64,000 nucleotides of DNA. Source: Bartonella senegalensis OS02 (GTDB lineage Bacteria; Pseudomonadota; Alphaproteobacteria; Rhizobiales; Rhizobiaceae). The translations under genes and the position numbers were made by a program. Positions within the stretch are counted from its first letter, which is position 1. Every line of letters starts with the position of its first letter. The DNA is taken from contig NZ_HE997540.1 in the NCBI RefSeq assembly GCF_000312545.1, positions 600,072-664,071 of the forward strand. The letters run 5' to 3'. Below the pieces are notes generated by a model. The model searched no databases. It was not told the DNA's origin and worked only from the letters and a program-made list of their open reading frames with translations. Positions 1 to 8,600 of this stretch are shown piece by piece.

Positions 1-390
1 GGATTATCATGAATCACAGAAGTATATTTTTGATGAAATTCCTTGCTAGTTTCTGCTAAGGGGCCATCAGGGGTTTGCTTTAAGTGATGCAACTCTACAG
101 ACTCACCATCATATCCTATAGGTGCTCTTCCTGTTTCCATTCTCTCAACATTGGTGCCCCACACTTCTTTTTTGTTTTCAGTCCATTTAACCCTTTTGTT
201 AGGATCAAACAAATCGTCTCTCTGATAGACTTTGTTGGTCTGACCAAATTTGCTATCGGTAAATTTAATGGGTTTTCCTTTTAACCAATGTTTTTTTCTT
301 TAGCAGCTTCTTTGGTCAGTTCTTTCTTCGCTTCAAGCTTGGCAAGATCTCCCTGAGCAGCAAGTTCTGCAAGATTTTTCTTGGAAGCGA
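1..390 (-). pseudogene. Orphan CdiA C-terminal toxin module A (LHH nuclease), partial and frameshifted
   Basis: Read on the minus strand, bases below about 290 encode a nuclease tip with WGTNVERM, GRAPIGYDG and then VELHHL followed by PDGPLAE, the LHH-type HNH nuclease core usual in polymorphic toxins. The frame is still open at base 1, so the C-terminus is outside the window. The upstream linker (KKNLAEL-like, ending at the stop at 391-393) is in another frame. Against copy B, a T run at 291-297 is one base shorter, which separates linker and nuclease. No start codon with a ribosome site is visible, as expected for a displaced cdiA-CT that needs recombination onto a full-length cdiA to be used. 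The family call is firm; expression is doubtful. Confidence 0.7.
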
Positions 391-475
391 ATTAAGTGAT
401 CATAAATAATACCACTACTCGGAATATCTGCTGTATATCCCTTATAAACGTTACATATTTTCTCACCCCCTCTTG

Positions 476-1054
476 TCACCTCCCCCATAATTTTTTCCAA
501 AAGCGCTTGTAAAAAGGTATCAGTTGCGGAGTGGGAGGAATCTTAGCCTTTTCAATTGGTTGATCACCTTCAGGTATCTCAGCTCCCACGCTTTCTTTAA
601 TTCTTTTACAAAGGAATTCATAAAAATTACTTGCGTAATATTCACAATCTTCAGATGGAAGCATGACATAGAGTGGGCATTCACCATCCCGAAACTGCGT
701 ATAATCAAAATAAAAGGTTTCACCAAAATCAGCATCACAAACGATAAGCTGTTCTGGTGTCGCAAAACCACGTTTTCTATCATTTAAGTTTTGAAAAACA
801 ATGTCATTAACAGAAACACCTATAGGATGCTCATAAAGACTATAGATTTCTTCACCACTAATGTCCCCGCCTTTATAATGTTTTAAAAAACTCTTATAAG
901 ACGATGTAAATTTCAAACCAAGAGCTTTCTCAGCTTTTTCAATCACGAGATCATCAACAACATCATCTTCAGTACGAAAGTTGATAATATCATCATCATA
1001 TTTATTCACTTTATCAATTAATACTGCAACATCAACTAAGGTATAGGTTTTCAT
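476..1054 (-). CDS. SMI1/KNR4 (SUKH) family immunity protein, copy A
   Basis: This 192-residue protein has the SUKH pattern: an N-terminal helix, FTSSYKSFLKHYKGG, then GEEIYSLYE and a C-terminal FLCKRI helix. SUKH proteins are the usual immunity partners of nuclease toxins in polymorphic toxin and CDI systems and bind the toxin in the cytoplasm. A GGAG sits just before the ATG. It follows toxin module B in transcription order (toxin then immunity, as in CDI), so that is its likely partner. The tail is proline-rich and ends in a basic-aromatic FYKRFWKKLWGR segment shared with copy B; the end is nearly invariant between copies while the N-terminal half has diverged. The actual partner is inferred. 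Confidence 0.85.
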   Translation of the reverse strand: MKTYTLVDVAVLIDKVNKYDDDIINFRTEDDVVDDLVIEKAEKALGLKFTSSYKSFLKHYKGGDISGEEIYSLYEHPIGVSVNDIVFQNLNDRKRGFATPEQLIVCDADFGETFYFDYTQFRDGECPLYVMLPSEDCEYYASNFYEFLCKRIKESVGAEIPEGDQPIEKAKIPPTPQLIPFYKRFWKKLWGR

Positions 1055-1117
1055 TCATTATTCTCCATCAATTATTTTATAAGTCTTTGTTTTTCTCTTT
1101 TCATTAACCGTAGAGCA

Positions 1118-1690
1118 CTACTGCTGATGCTCCTGTCCCCATCTGTTAAAATCTAGACCTATGATACCCCATCTCATATCGATTATTCCTCCTAACTGAC
1201 TGTTTTTTTGTTCTCTATAGCCTTTAGCACGTTCCTTCCAATATTCCTCTCTCCACTTATCAAACTTTTTTCTATCTATAAGTGATTGATGTTTTTGAGG
1301 ATTATTATGAATCACAGAACTATATTGATTATGAAATTCATGGCTCATTGCTGCTAAGGGGCCTTCAGGGATTTGATTTAGGTGATGCAACTCAACAGAC
1401 TTATCATCAAACCCTATAGGTGCTTTTCCTGCTTTCATTCTTTCAAGATTGGTGCCCCACACGTCTTTTTTGTTTTCTTTCCAATTAGAAATTCTGTTAG
1501 GATCAAACAAATCGTCTCTCTGATAGACTTTGTTGGTCTGACCAAATTTGCTATCGGTAAATTTAGTGGGTTTCTTTTTTAACCAATGTTTTTTTTCTTT
1601 AGCAGCTTCTTTGGTCAGTTCTTTCTTCGCCGCAAGTTTGTCAAGATCTCCCTGAGCAGCAAGTTCTGCAAGATTTTTCTTGGAAGCAAA
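1118..1690 (-). CDS. Orphan CdiA C-terminal toxin module B (LHH nuclease)
   Basis: The minus frame is open from the stop at 1691-1693 down to 1118, about 190 residues. It holds a lysine- and alanine-rich linker, then KVYQRDDLFDPNRIS, WGTNLERM, APIGFDD and the VELHHL nuclease motif followed by PEGPLAAMSHEFH. LHH nucleases are HNH/EndoVII-type DNases commonly carried as toxin tips. There is no ATG near the 5' end; the first plausible start is a TTG at 1510, which would drop the linker. It therefore looks like a silent cdiA-CT cassette and not an independent gene. It is intact in frame through the nuclease, unlike module A. The SUKH gene ending at 476 follows and probably protects against it. 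Confidence 0.72.
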   Translation of the reverse strand, partial: FASKKNLAELAAQGDLDKLAAKKELTKEAAKEKKHWLKKKPTKFTDSKFGQTNKVYQRDDLFDPNRISNWKENKKDVWGTNLERMKAGKAPIGFDDKSVELHHLNQIPEGPLAAMSHEFHNQYSSVIHNNPQKHQSLIDRKKFDKWREEYWKERAKGYREQKNSQLGGIIDMRWGIIGLDFNRWGQEHQQ

Positions 1691-1693
1691 TTA

Positions 1694-1774
1694 AGTGATC
1701 ATAAATAATACCACTACTCGGAATATCTGCTGTATATCCCTTATAAACGTTACATATTTTCTCACCCCCTCTTG
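1694..1774 (-). other. Conserved cassette spacer with overlapping reading frame
   Basis: This spacer is almost identical to 394-475. Besides being untranslated after the immunity stop, it carries a frame opening at an ATG inside the last codons of the immunity gene (ATGGGGGAGGTG). It reads MGEVTRGGEK, then CNVYKGYTADIPSSG and IIYDHL before passing out of frame with the toxin linker. The peptide is composed like real protein, so it is probably the upstream piece of the pretoxin region, now frameshifted against the nuclease part. Confidence 0.45.
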
Positions 1775-2341
1775 TCACCTCCCCCATAACTTTTTCCAAA
1801 AGCGCTTGTAAAAAGGAATAGGTTGCGGAATGGGAGGGGTCTCAGGTTTTTCAATCGGTTGATCACCATCAAGTATCTCATCTCCCACGTGTACTATAAT
1901 CCTTTTGCAAAGGAATTCATAAAAATTACTCGCGTAATATTCACAATCACCCAATGCAAACTTGACATAGAGTGGGCATTCACCATCCCGAAACTGCGTA
2001 TAATCAAAATAAAAGGTTTCATCAAAATCAGCATCACAAACGATAAGCTGTTCTGGTGTCGCAAAACCACGTTTTCTATCGAGTACGTTTTGGTAAACAA
2101 TATCACCAGCAGGAATACCAGAACAGATTTCATAAATACTGAATATTTCTTCACCTCCAATTTCTCCACCTCCATAATTTTTTAAAAAACTCTTGTAGGA
2201 AGAGGTAAATTGTAAATCCAGAGTGTTCTCAGCTGTTGTAATCCGTACATCATCAGGGGCATTATCTTGAGTACCAAAATTAATAACATGACTATGCATA
2301 TCAACATATTGTGCAACATCTGATAAAGTATAACTTTTCAT
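1775..2341 (-). CDS. SMI1/KNR4 (SUKH) family immunity protein, copy B
   Basis: This is a 188-residue paralogue of the immunity gene at 476-1054, sharing FTSSYKSFLKNY, the RKRGFATPEQLIVCDADF stretch, the FYEFLCKRI helix and the FYKRFWKKLWGR tail. The start chosen is MKSYTLSD, because GGAG lies seven bases upstream; a longer reading from 2362 has no such site. In transcription order it follows the degenerate toxin fragment at 2576-2938 and precedes toxin module B. It either protects against an ancestral tip now decayed or against module B. Divergence from copy A lies mainly in the N-terminal third and around the GEEI loop, where a specificity face would be expected; that last point is inference. 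Confidence 0.85.
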   Translation of the reverse strand: MKSYTLSDVAQYVDMHSHVINFGTQDNAPDDVRITTAENTLDLQFTSSYKSFLKNYGGGEIGGEEIFSIYEICSGIPAGDIVYQNVLDRKRGFATPEQLIVCDADFDETFYFDYTQFRDGECPLYVKFALGDCEYYASNFYEFLCKRIIVHVGDEILDGDQPIEKPETPPIPQPIPFYKRFWKKLWGR

Positions 2342-2575
2342 AAATTTTTCTCCATAAAACACAGCGTGTTTTTACTGATCAATATTTCTCTGCTATAGCC
2401 AATAGAATTGAGATGACATTGATAAAATCATAAGGGATATTTACTTGATGGAGCTCTTTTCTCATCTATGTCTGTAAAATTATCTCACATTTACAATATA
2501 TGATGTAACAAAAGGGATGATCGTTAAAGCTTAGAGAGCAGCTTTTAGAGACATTACTCCAATATTTGCCAATAA

Positions 2576-2938
2576 TTACTTTATCTTTTTTTCCAACTTA
2601 GGAATTTTGTTTGAAATCCAACAAATAACTTTGCTGATAAAATTTCTCTTTGGCTGCATAGGAGAAACCAAACTCCTGCCTTGATAAAATGAGTAGAGAA
2701 CCTCAGCGAGAGGACCTTCTTGTGTCATAGGATATAACATAATAGGTCTACAATCGACTCCAATAGGAGCTCTTCCTGTTTCCATTCTTTCAAGATTGGT
2801 ACCTGTTATTATCTGTCCTTTTTCTTTCCAAGAAGAAACTGTTTCAGGCTCAAACAGTTCATCGTCTTGATAAACTTTTGTACCTTTAAATTCTACAGGC
2901 TCAGCTGTCCCCATATTTTTTTTCTTTATCCATTTCAC
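2576..2938 (-). CDS. Degenerate orphan CdiA toxin fragment (LHH motif lost)
   Basis: This 120-residue frame begins at a GTG behind GAGGGG. It aligns with modules A and B through TKVYQDDELFEP, GTNLERMETGRAPIG and EGPLAE. Where A and B read ELHHL it reads MLYPM, so both catalytic histidines of the LHH nuclease motif are gone. Its C-terminus also differs and ends in a lysine-rich tail. It is either a decayed toxin tip or a recombinant one that has swapped its catalytic end. It lies between the 847-residue gene and immunity gene B. A nuclease function is not supported. Confidence 0.6.
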   Translation of the reverse strand: MKWIKKKNMGTAEPVEFKGTKVYQDDELFEPETVSSWKEKGQIITGTNLERMETGRAPIGVDCRPIMLYPMTQEGPLAEVLYSFYQGRSLVSPMQPKRNFISKVICWISNKIPKLEKKIK

Positions 2939-3074
2939 GATTCATTATCCCCTCGATTATTTTCAAAATAATCACGTATTCTTTGTCCTAAATAGGCTTA
3001 TAAACCTCCCTCCAAGAATGAGGCTTCACCTCACTGAAAAGCTCTTGTTCAGAACTATTTTTCTTCCAAATGGC
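2939..3074 (-). other. Short coding remnants between the 847-residue gene and the toxin fragment
   Basis: Two short minus-strand peptide pieces in different frames look like decayed coding DNA: one reads SSEQELF then SEVKPHSWREVYKPI and stops; the next reads LGQRIRDYFENNRGDNES and stops just before the GTG at 2938. I cannot name the source. They may be the debris of another toxin tip. Confidence 0.3.
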
Positions 3075-5618
3075 TCATGTTTTTGATACTTTTTCAATCA
3101 AAGCGTAGCTCACTTGCTTTGATTTTGATACTTCTTGAGCTAATGCTACTGCACGTTCAAGATGAAGCTGTTGGATGCTTTCGCAAAAACCTAAATGATC
3201 CCCTGCAGTAAAACTTTTATGATAAGAGTGTAAAGTCTCAACATCACCTAACAAAGCAAGAGCACCAATATGAAGTAAGGCATAATCCGTATAATCTGCT
3301 TTAGACGTTGCATCCTGTTCCCAAGGAGCACTTCCATAATCAGAGCGAAGTCTTTCAGAAAGGTCAATAGCATTTACTGCCCATTCTAGCGCATCATCAA
3401 GTGCCTGTGTTAAACGATCTGCGGTGACTTCTGGTTCAAAGATTTCTAATCCTTTAGCCTCAAAATTAAGCTGTATATCTGGGATATCTTCCGTGTGAGT
3501 AGGGTCAATGAATTTGCAAGCTGCGGAAAGAATGCCGGTACTAATCAAAAAGGCGCTATCAAATTGCGGACAATCTTTAGCAATTTCATCGTTATAAAGA
3601 ATGTCTACTTCACGATCAGCCAATTGATAGCTTGCCATATGGTCATTCTCATCGATTTTCTTGGTTGACCAACCTAGGCTTTTTAAAAGGGCTGTGGCAC
3701 TTTCCATATTCAATGGAGCATCTTTATCATCCCTTTCATCTACCTCCTCTCTCAAATCAACAGATGTTGTTTTGGAAGCAATAATAGACGCTGTTTGTGG
3801 GTCTAAGCTCAAAATCGGAGCATTTTTAGGAAAACCAGTTCGATAACCCCGTGCAAGACTGAGGAGATTATCAACTCTATATTTTGAGATTTCTTCCACA
3901 AAGCCTAAAGGATTTCCCTTTCTAAAATTCTCCTTGTAAGATTTGAGCTTCTCAATATCCCCAATCAAAACAAGCGCAATAAGGTGACGCGCCACAAGAT
4001 CAAGTTCACTGTCTGGGGGAAAAGCGACATAATCATAAATGATTTGATTAACATTTTGCTGCTCTGCCCACACAAGTATATCTGTACAAATCTGTTTCAG
4101 CTTGCCTTCATCCAATTCAGTACTAGAAACTGTATAAACTTCTTCTGCTTCTTTGAGAGCTATATATTGAGGCATATTATAGAAAATCTCTCTATGAGCA
4201 GAGCAAAAGCCAAGTGTTGAAAGGGAAGCCCTAAATGCAAAAATCGGCTCTTTTTCATCACTTTGAAGGCTGTACATTATATTGATGATACGGTCTTTAT
4301 TTATAAAATAAGCATTGCAATTGTAGTTTTTATCGCGATAAACTGTCCAGCCCATTTGTTTTAATTGCTCTGCAACTTTATTGAAAGTAATCAAAGTTTG
4401 TGGACCAAGATGTGCTTCTGCTGCCTCTCGCTCATGAAGGATTTTCAAATGTTTTTCAGCAAATTCAACGGCATGGTTAACATATTTTTCTACTTCATCA
4501 TCATCCAAATATTCAGAAATTGTACCTACCGCAATGGAATTTTGATAAGATCTCAGTACATCGATCTTTCCTGTTAACGCTAAACAAGCCAAATGCCAAA
4601 TTATATCTGTATTGTAGTTGTATTTTTGAACAAGCGTTTTGCTTTCGATCGATACTTGTAAATCTTGGGCACGCGCCCATTGTATTATCCGCTCAGAGAT
4701 TTTTGTCAACTCTTGCTCATTCAATGCCTCTACACAAATATCAATACCTTTACCAAAACCGCTAAAAAGACCTCCCCCAATCGTATTAAAAGACTTATAA
4801 ATATCCGTAGGTCGTATCCAAATATATTCTCTCCTATAGTAAATATATTTGCAAGCTACAGAAATCTCTTCGTTAGAGATCTCTGCTTCAAGACGGATAT
4901 TGTAATTGTTATGGAGGCGTACAAAACCAAAATCAAATTGAATAAAGCGATCTGGCAAAGAGAGCCACATTTTTCCAAGTTCCGTAGAAAACCAACCGTG
5001 GGTTTTGAGAATACGGCTTGCTGCAGTAAGACTCATCTGCTGCTTTTTTGGTTTTTTGCGCGTTAGAATATCGTCTAACTCCCCATTCTTATAGGCTTGT
5101 GCAAATAAAATAAGGCGATCAATCCATTCTATGGTTGCATAATCCGCAAATTCTGGAACATGTAATTGGGATGCCGGCTTGTCAGACCTTAAAGCATCAA
5201 TATCGCCAAGCAATGCTTCAGCAACGGCAGAATGATTGGCAGCTTCTTCGCGCAATTTTTGTTCAATATTCTGCGTTTGTGCCCATGCAATCACTTTATT
5301 TAGAGCTTCCTCAATATGGCTTTCAGAAAGATTCTGTGCTGTAACTCCGAAATTTTCTTCTGCAGAAATCAACATATCATCATATTTGTAGCGCGACTGT
5401 TCACCATTAGAATATTCCCTAGCAAGGCAATAAGCAGCTGTAGTAAGATCAACTGATAGCCGCAACTTTCCACCATCTTCTCTATAATCTACAACATCGT
5501 AAAGAATGCGTATTATACGATCAGAAAGATGATAATAAGCAAATGTATCTCCAACCTCATGGCGATGAGTCTCCCAACCCAATCTTTTTAAAATCTCTGT
5601 TACGTCTTTTGTTTGCAT
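3075..5618 (-). CDS. 847-residue protein of four tandem repeats, in the CDI immunity position
   Basis: I do not recognise this protein. It consists of four diverged repeats of about 200 residues beginning near 1, 195, 408 and 637. Each opens with a short helix and a GW pair (KRLGW, KTHGW, KQMGW, KSLGW), then a strand ending in DR or DRE followed by a hydrophobic strand, and a middle helix with a W (VIAWAQ, IIQWAR, ILVWAE, ALEWAV). Each closes with a helical part carrying a (L/T)G(D/K)(I/V) turn and a following helix. There is no signal peptide or membrane segment, so it is probably cytoplasmic. Its ATG is six bases past the cdiA stop, so it is co-transcribed and likely translationally coupled. 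That is the place of a CdiI immunity gene, but its size is far beyond usual immunity proteins. Immunity is an inference from position only. Confidence 0.75.
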   Translation of the reverse strand: MQTKDVTEILKRLGWETHRHEVGDTFAYYHLSDRIIRILYDVVDYREDGGKLRLSVDLTTAAYCLAREYSNGEQSRYKYDDMLISAEENFGVTAQNLSESHIEEALNKVIAWAQTQNIEQKLREEAANHSAVAEALLGDIDALRSDKPASQLHVPEFADYATIEWIDRLILFAQAYKNGELDDILTRKKPKKQQMSLTAASRILKTHGWFSTELGKMWLSLPDRFIQFDFGFVRLHNNYNIRLEAEISNEEISVACKYIYYRREYIWIRPTDIYKSFNTIGGGLFSGFGKGIDICVEALNEQELTKISERIIQWARAQDLQVSIESKTLVQKYNYNTDIIWHLACLALTGKIDVLRSYQNSIAVGTISEYLDDDEVEKYVNHAVEFAEKHLKILHEREAAEAHLGPQTLITFNKVAEQLKQMGWTVYRDKNYNCNAYFINKDRIINIMYSLQSDEKEPIFAFRASLSTLGFCSAHREIFYNMPQYIALKEAEEVYTVSSTELDEGKLKQICTDILVWAEQQNVNQIIYDYVAFPPDSELDLVARHLIALVLIGDIEKLKSYKENFRKGNPLGFVEEISKYRVDNLLSLARGYRTGFPKNAPILSLDPQTASIIASKTTSVDLREEVDERDDKDAPLNMESATALLKSLGWSTKKIDENDHMASYQLADREVDILYNDEIAKDCPQFDSAFLISTGILSAACKFIDPTHTEDIPDIQLNFEAKGLEIFEPEVTADRLTQALDDALEWAVNAIDLSERLRSDYGSAPWEQDATSKADYTDYALLHIGALALLGDVETLHSYHKSFTAGDHLGFCESIQQLHLERAVALAQEVSKSKQVSYALIEKVSKT

Positions 5619-5624
5619 AGTAGT

Positions 5625-8600
5625 TCACTTTTCTTCTAAATAGCTTGGATATTCGTTAAGTCTATATTTCCGTGGTCCTTTTTCCCATTTCTTATCCAAT
5701 TGTTTTTTAGGCCACTCTTTATTAAATTCTTCTAGTTGTTTCTCAGTTGGTTTCTCTTTTTCTATAAACTTCTTTAAATTTTCTTGGTATTTATTAAATT
5801 TTTCTTTATTTTGCTTAAGATACTCTTCAGCTTTAGGACCACAAAATTTTATACTTCCTGTTGTTTTACATATTTCTCTTAAACCTTTCTGCCCTGTACT
5901 TAATCTGGATTTACCGGTTTTCGTCTCACTAAAAGCTGGTTCACCATCCTCAATATAAGTATTATCAGGACGTGTTCTTGCCTTGGTTATACCTTTATCT
6001 GTCGTAATTTCAATTTCAATCGTTAATTCTCCTTCGCTTGGTGAAAGTCCTTCCTCTTCTAATCTTTGTTTTTCCTCATCGCGTTTTTTGTCATGATATT
6101 TTCTGCCTTTATTAAGCTTTTTACCCTTTTCATCATTATCATTGTCATTATTGTTTTGTGGGTCTTTGCCACTCGCCTGAGAATTTTTATTTTTTTCTTC
6201 TTTTGAGCTTTGATTTGTTTTTTCGCTGTCTTCTTCTGCAGAATTTTTCGAAGCAAACCAATCGTTAAGAAAATCAGCTATAGCCGACCTATTGCTAGGA
6301 GATTGAACAAGAGTTGCTCCGCCAGCCATAAAAAGGGACAAAGCAGCCAACTCTTCTGGTGCAAGCGATACAACGAATGCTACGAATGCTGCTACTGCAG
6401 GAAAAAAATTATTTTCCGCGGCATTTCCAGCGGCATCAGCGCCGGTATTGACATCACCACCAGCAAGAGCAGCAGCAAAGCCTCCCGCTATGCGAGAAAT
6501 ATCAATGGCATGATCATTAAAATCAGAAAACTGTGCTTCAATCTTTGCATTGATACGCGCTTGTTCTTCTGCCGTTGGAATACGACCATCCAATGCTGCT
6601 ATTTCTTTTTGTATAAAATTTTTGGACCATAGTTTAAACTGGAGCATTGCGGCGGCTTCGCCTACAACACCCCCCACGGCGCCAGCTGTACAATCACCAC
6701 TCGCTGTCGCACCGACAATACAGCCAAGACCGGCATGGGCGACGATCTGTGTGACCGTGTCTATTTTGCCTTCTGCCTTAGCGGTACCAATTTCTTCCGC
6801 TAATGTTTTCCCAAGGGTTCCTGACAGCGCTGTACGCAGATTATTAAAAAAGTTTTTGTCAAGTGAACCGCCTTCAAGAGCCGTTTGAACGCCCGTGCCA
6901 ATGGCGGCTTTGATCAAATTCTTTTCTGCCTCACGCGTGATACGATCAACTAAAGGGGCGGTTTTAGGTAAGGATTGACCAACTCCGGCCATCTCTGTGA
7001 ATTGGCTGGTTAAACCTGCTGTCAACATTGAGGAGACAATGCCCAAAACATTCTTCGATGAGCCTAGCTCATGAAGTGCGTCGGCAATGTTGCCGCGATT
7101 ATTGACAAGAGCCACAGCACTTTTATTAATCAATGCTTGGACACCTGCTTGTATTGCTGCATTCATGGCTGTGCTGGAGCCAACACCTAAAGTATTGGCA
7201 ATAGCACCGGCGGCACTGGAAGCTGTTCCGGCGGTAACAGCTGTTACAATCAAGGTGACTAAAGCTGCCCCTACTTCTGTGAGACCCTGCTTTTTATAAT
7301 CCCAGTCTTTAAATTCAGCCTTAACAGCTTGCCAATTAACTTGCTTGGCTAATTCTGGATCATCACGCAATTGCTTGATCCAGGACAATTCTGGTGAACG
7401 GGCTAACTGCTCAAGGGATTGGTCAAAATCACCGGTTTGTTCATATTCAACAACAAAGCCATCGCCCGCATCAAGCTTCATGCCCCCACCAGCTTCCATG
7501 GTCACATGCTTGATGGTCTCCTGCAAATAACCTTTGTCGCTCTCACTCCACCACACAAGGTTTTCATTGCGCTGATAAACATCCTTAAAATCCTGATCCT
7601 TGTTGGTCAGAAACTTTATCTTCCCCTTATCTGCCGTAAGATGTATCTCGCCATCACTTTTTGCCCCTATGGCTTTAAGCGTAAGGTCCCCATTTTGCGC
7701 ATGCATAGAGAGATTGCCACCCGTTTCTATCATGGTTTTATTGGTGGTAACTTCGGTTGATTGTTGACGAAACTTATTCTTTTGCTTTGATTCATCGCCT
7801 TCTTTCCCCCTAAGATCCAAATCAGAACTGCTAAAGTCTTGTTCTGAAACCACATTGAGAGCACCACCACTGGTGAAATCTGCATCGCCCTTGGCTTTAA
7901 ACTTTCCCCCAAGATTAAGCTCACCCCCTGTAACAATGGTTAGATTGTCACCACTGGTAACTTCTGCCAAATGGTGAAGGCTGCTTTGAGCATCATAATG
8001 CCCTTTTTCTAAGGTTTGCTTATTCTCACTCTCTAGTACCAATGAGCCAATGGTCGCAGAACCACCGACAGTCACCGTCGTTGATCCGCCACTGTTCCAT
8101 TGCCCACCATTCATGCTTAAATCGCCAAGGGAGTGAATGTTTAAATCCTGAACAGCAATGATTTGAGACTGCTGCCCACTTCGATCAACAAAACCAAATT
8201 CATTCGTGTCACGGATTTTGGCAGTCCCATCAACGATTGTCTCAGCAGTGAGGGTGATGATATTCCCTAAAATACCCCCTGACGAGTTGACAAAAAGCCC
8301 TTGGCTGCTGAGATCAACAATACCGCTGCCAAGCAAAAATCCACCATCATTCAACAAAGTTTGTGTTGTTGATACGTTGAGTGAACCATTACTCACGATG
8401 GAGCCGCTATTGGCAAAGCGCTCCGCCTCTAAAGTGATACCATTGCCTTTTAAGTGTGCACTAGCAAGATTTGCTTGCTGCGTTTTGCCCCAATAAATAT
8501 CCTGCGAGAGAGAAGAATTTGCTGCCAAATAAACATGGGGCACCAAGACTTCTTGCCCGTTTACAACATGCGTCTCAAGCCAGATCATATCTTTTTTGAT

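Larger units (their letters stand above)
1..2362 (-). repeat. Tandem duplication of toxin-immunity cassette
   Basis: Two copies of a leftward cassette lie head to tail. Each has a SUKH immunity gene, an almost identical ~80-base spacer (394-475 and 1694-1774), then the linker and nuclease part of an orphan CdiA tip. Matching landmarks in the toxin part are 1298 bases apart and in the immunity part about 1287 bases apart. The spacer and the immunity 3' end are nearly invariant, while the middle of each gene has diverged. That pattern fits an old duplication with local homogenisation. The left copy runs off the window. Confidence 0.85.

Noticed and set aside
4665-5066. 133-codon plus-strand frame
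   Set aside because: Antisense shadow of the 847-residue gene.
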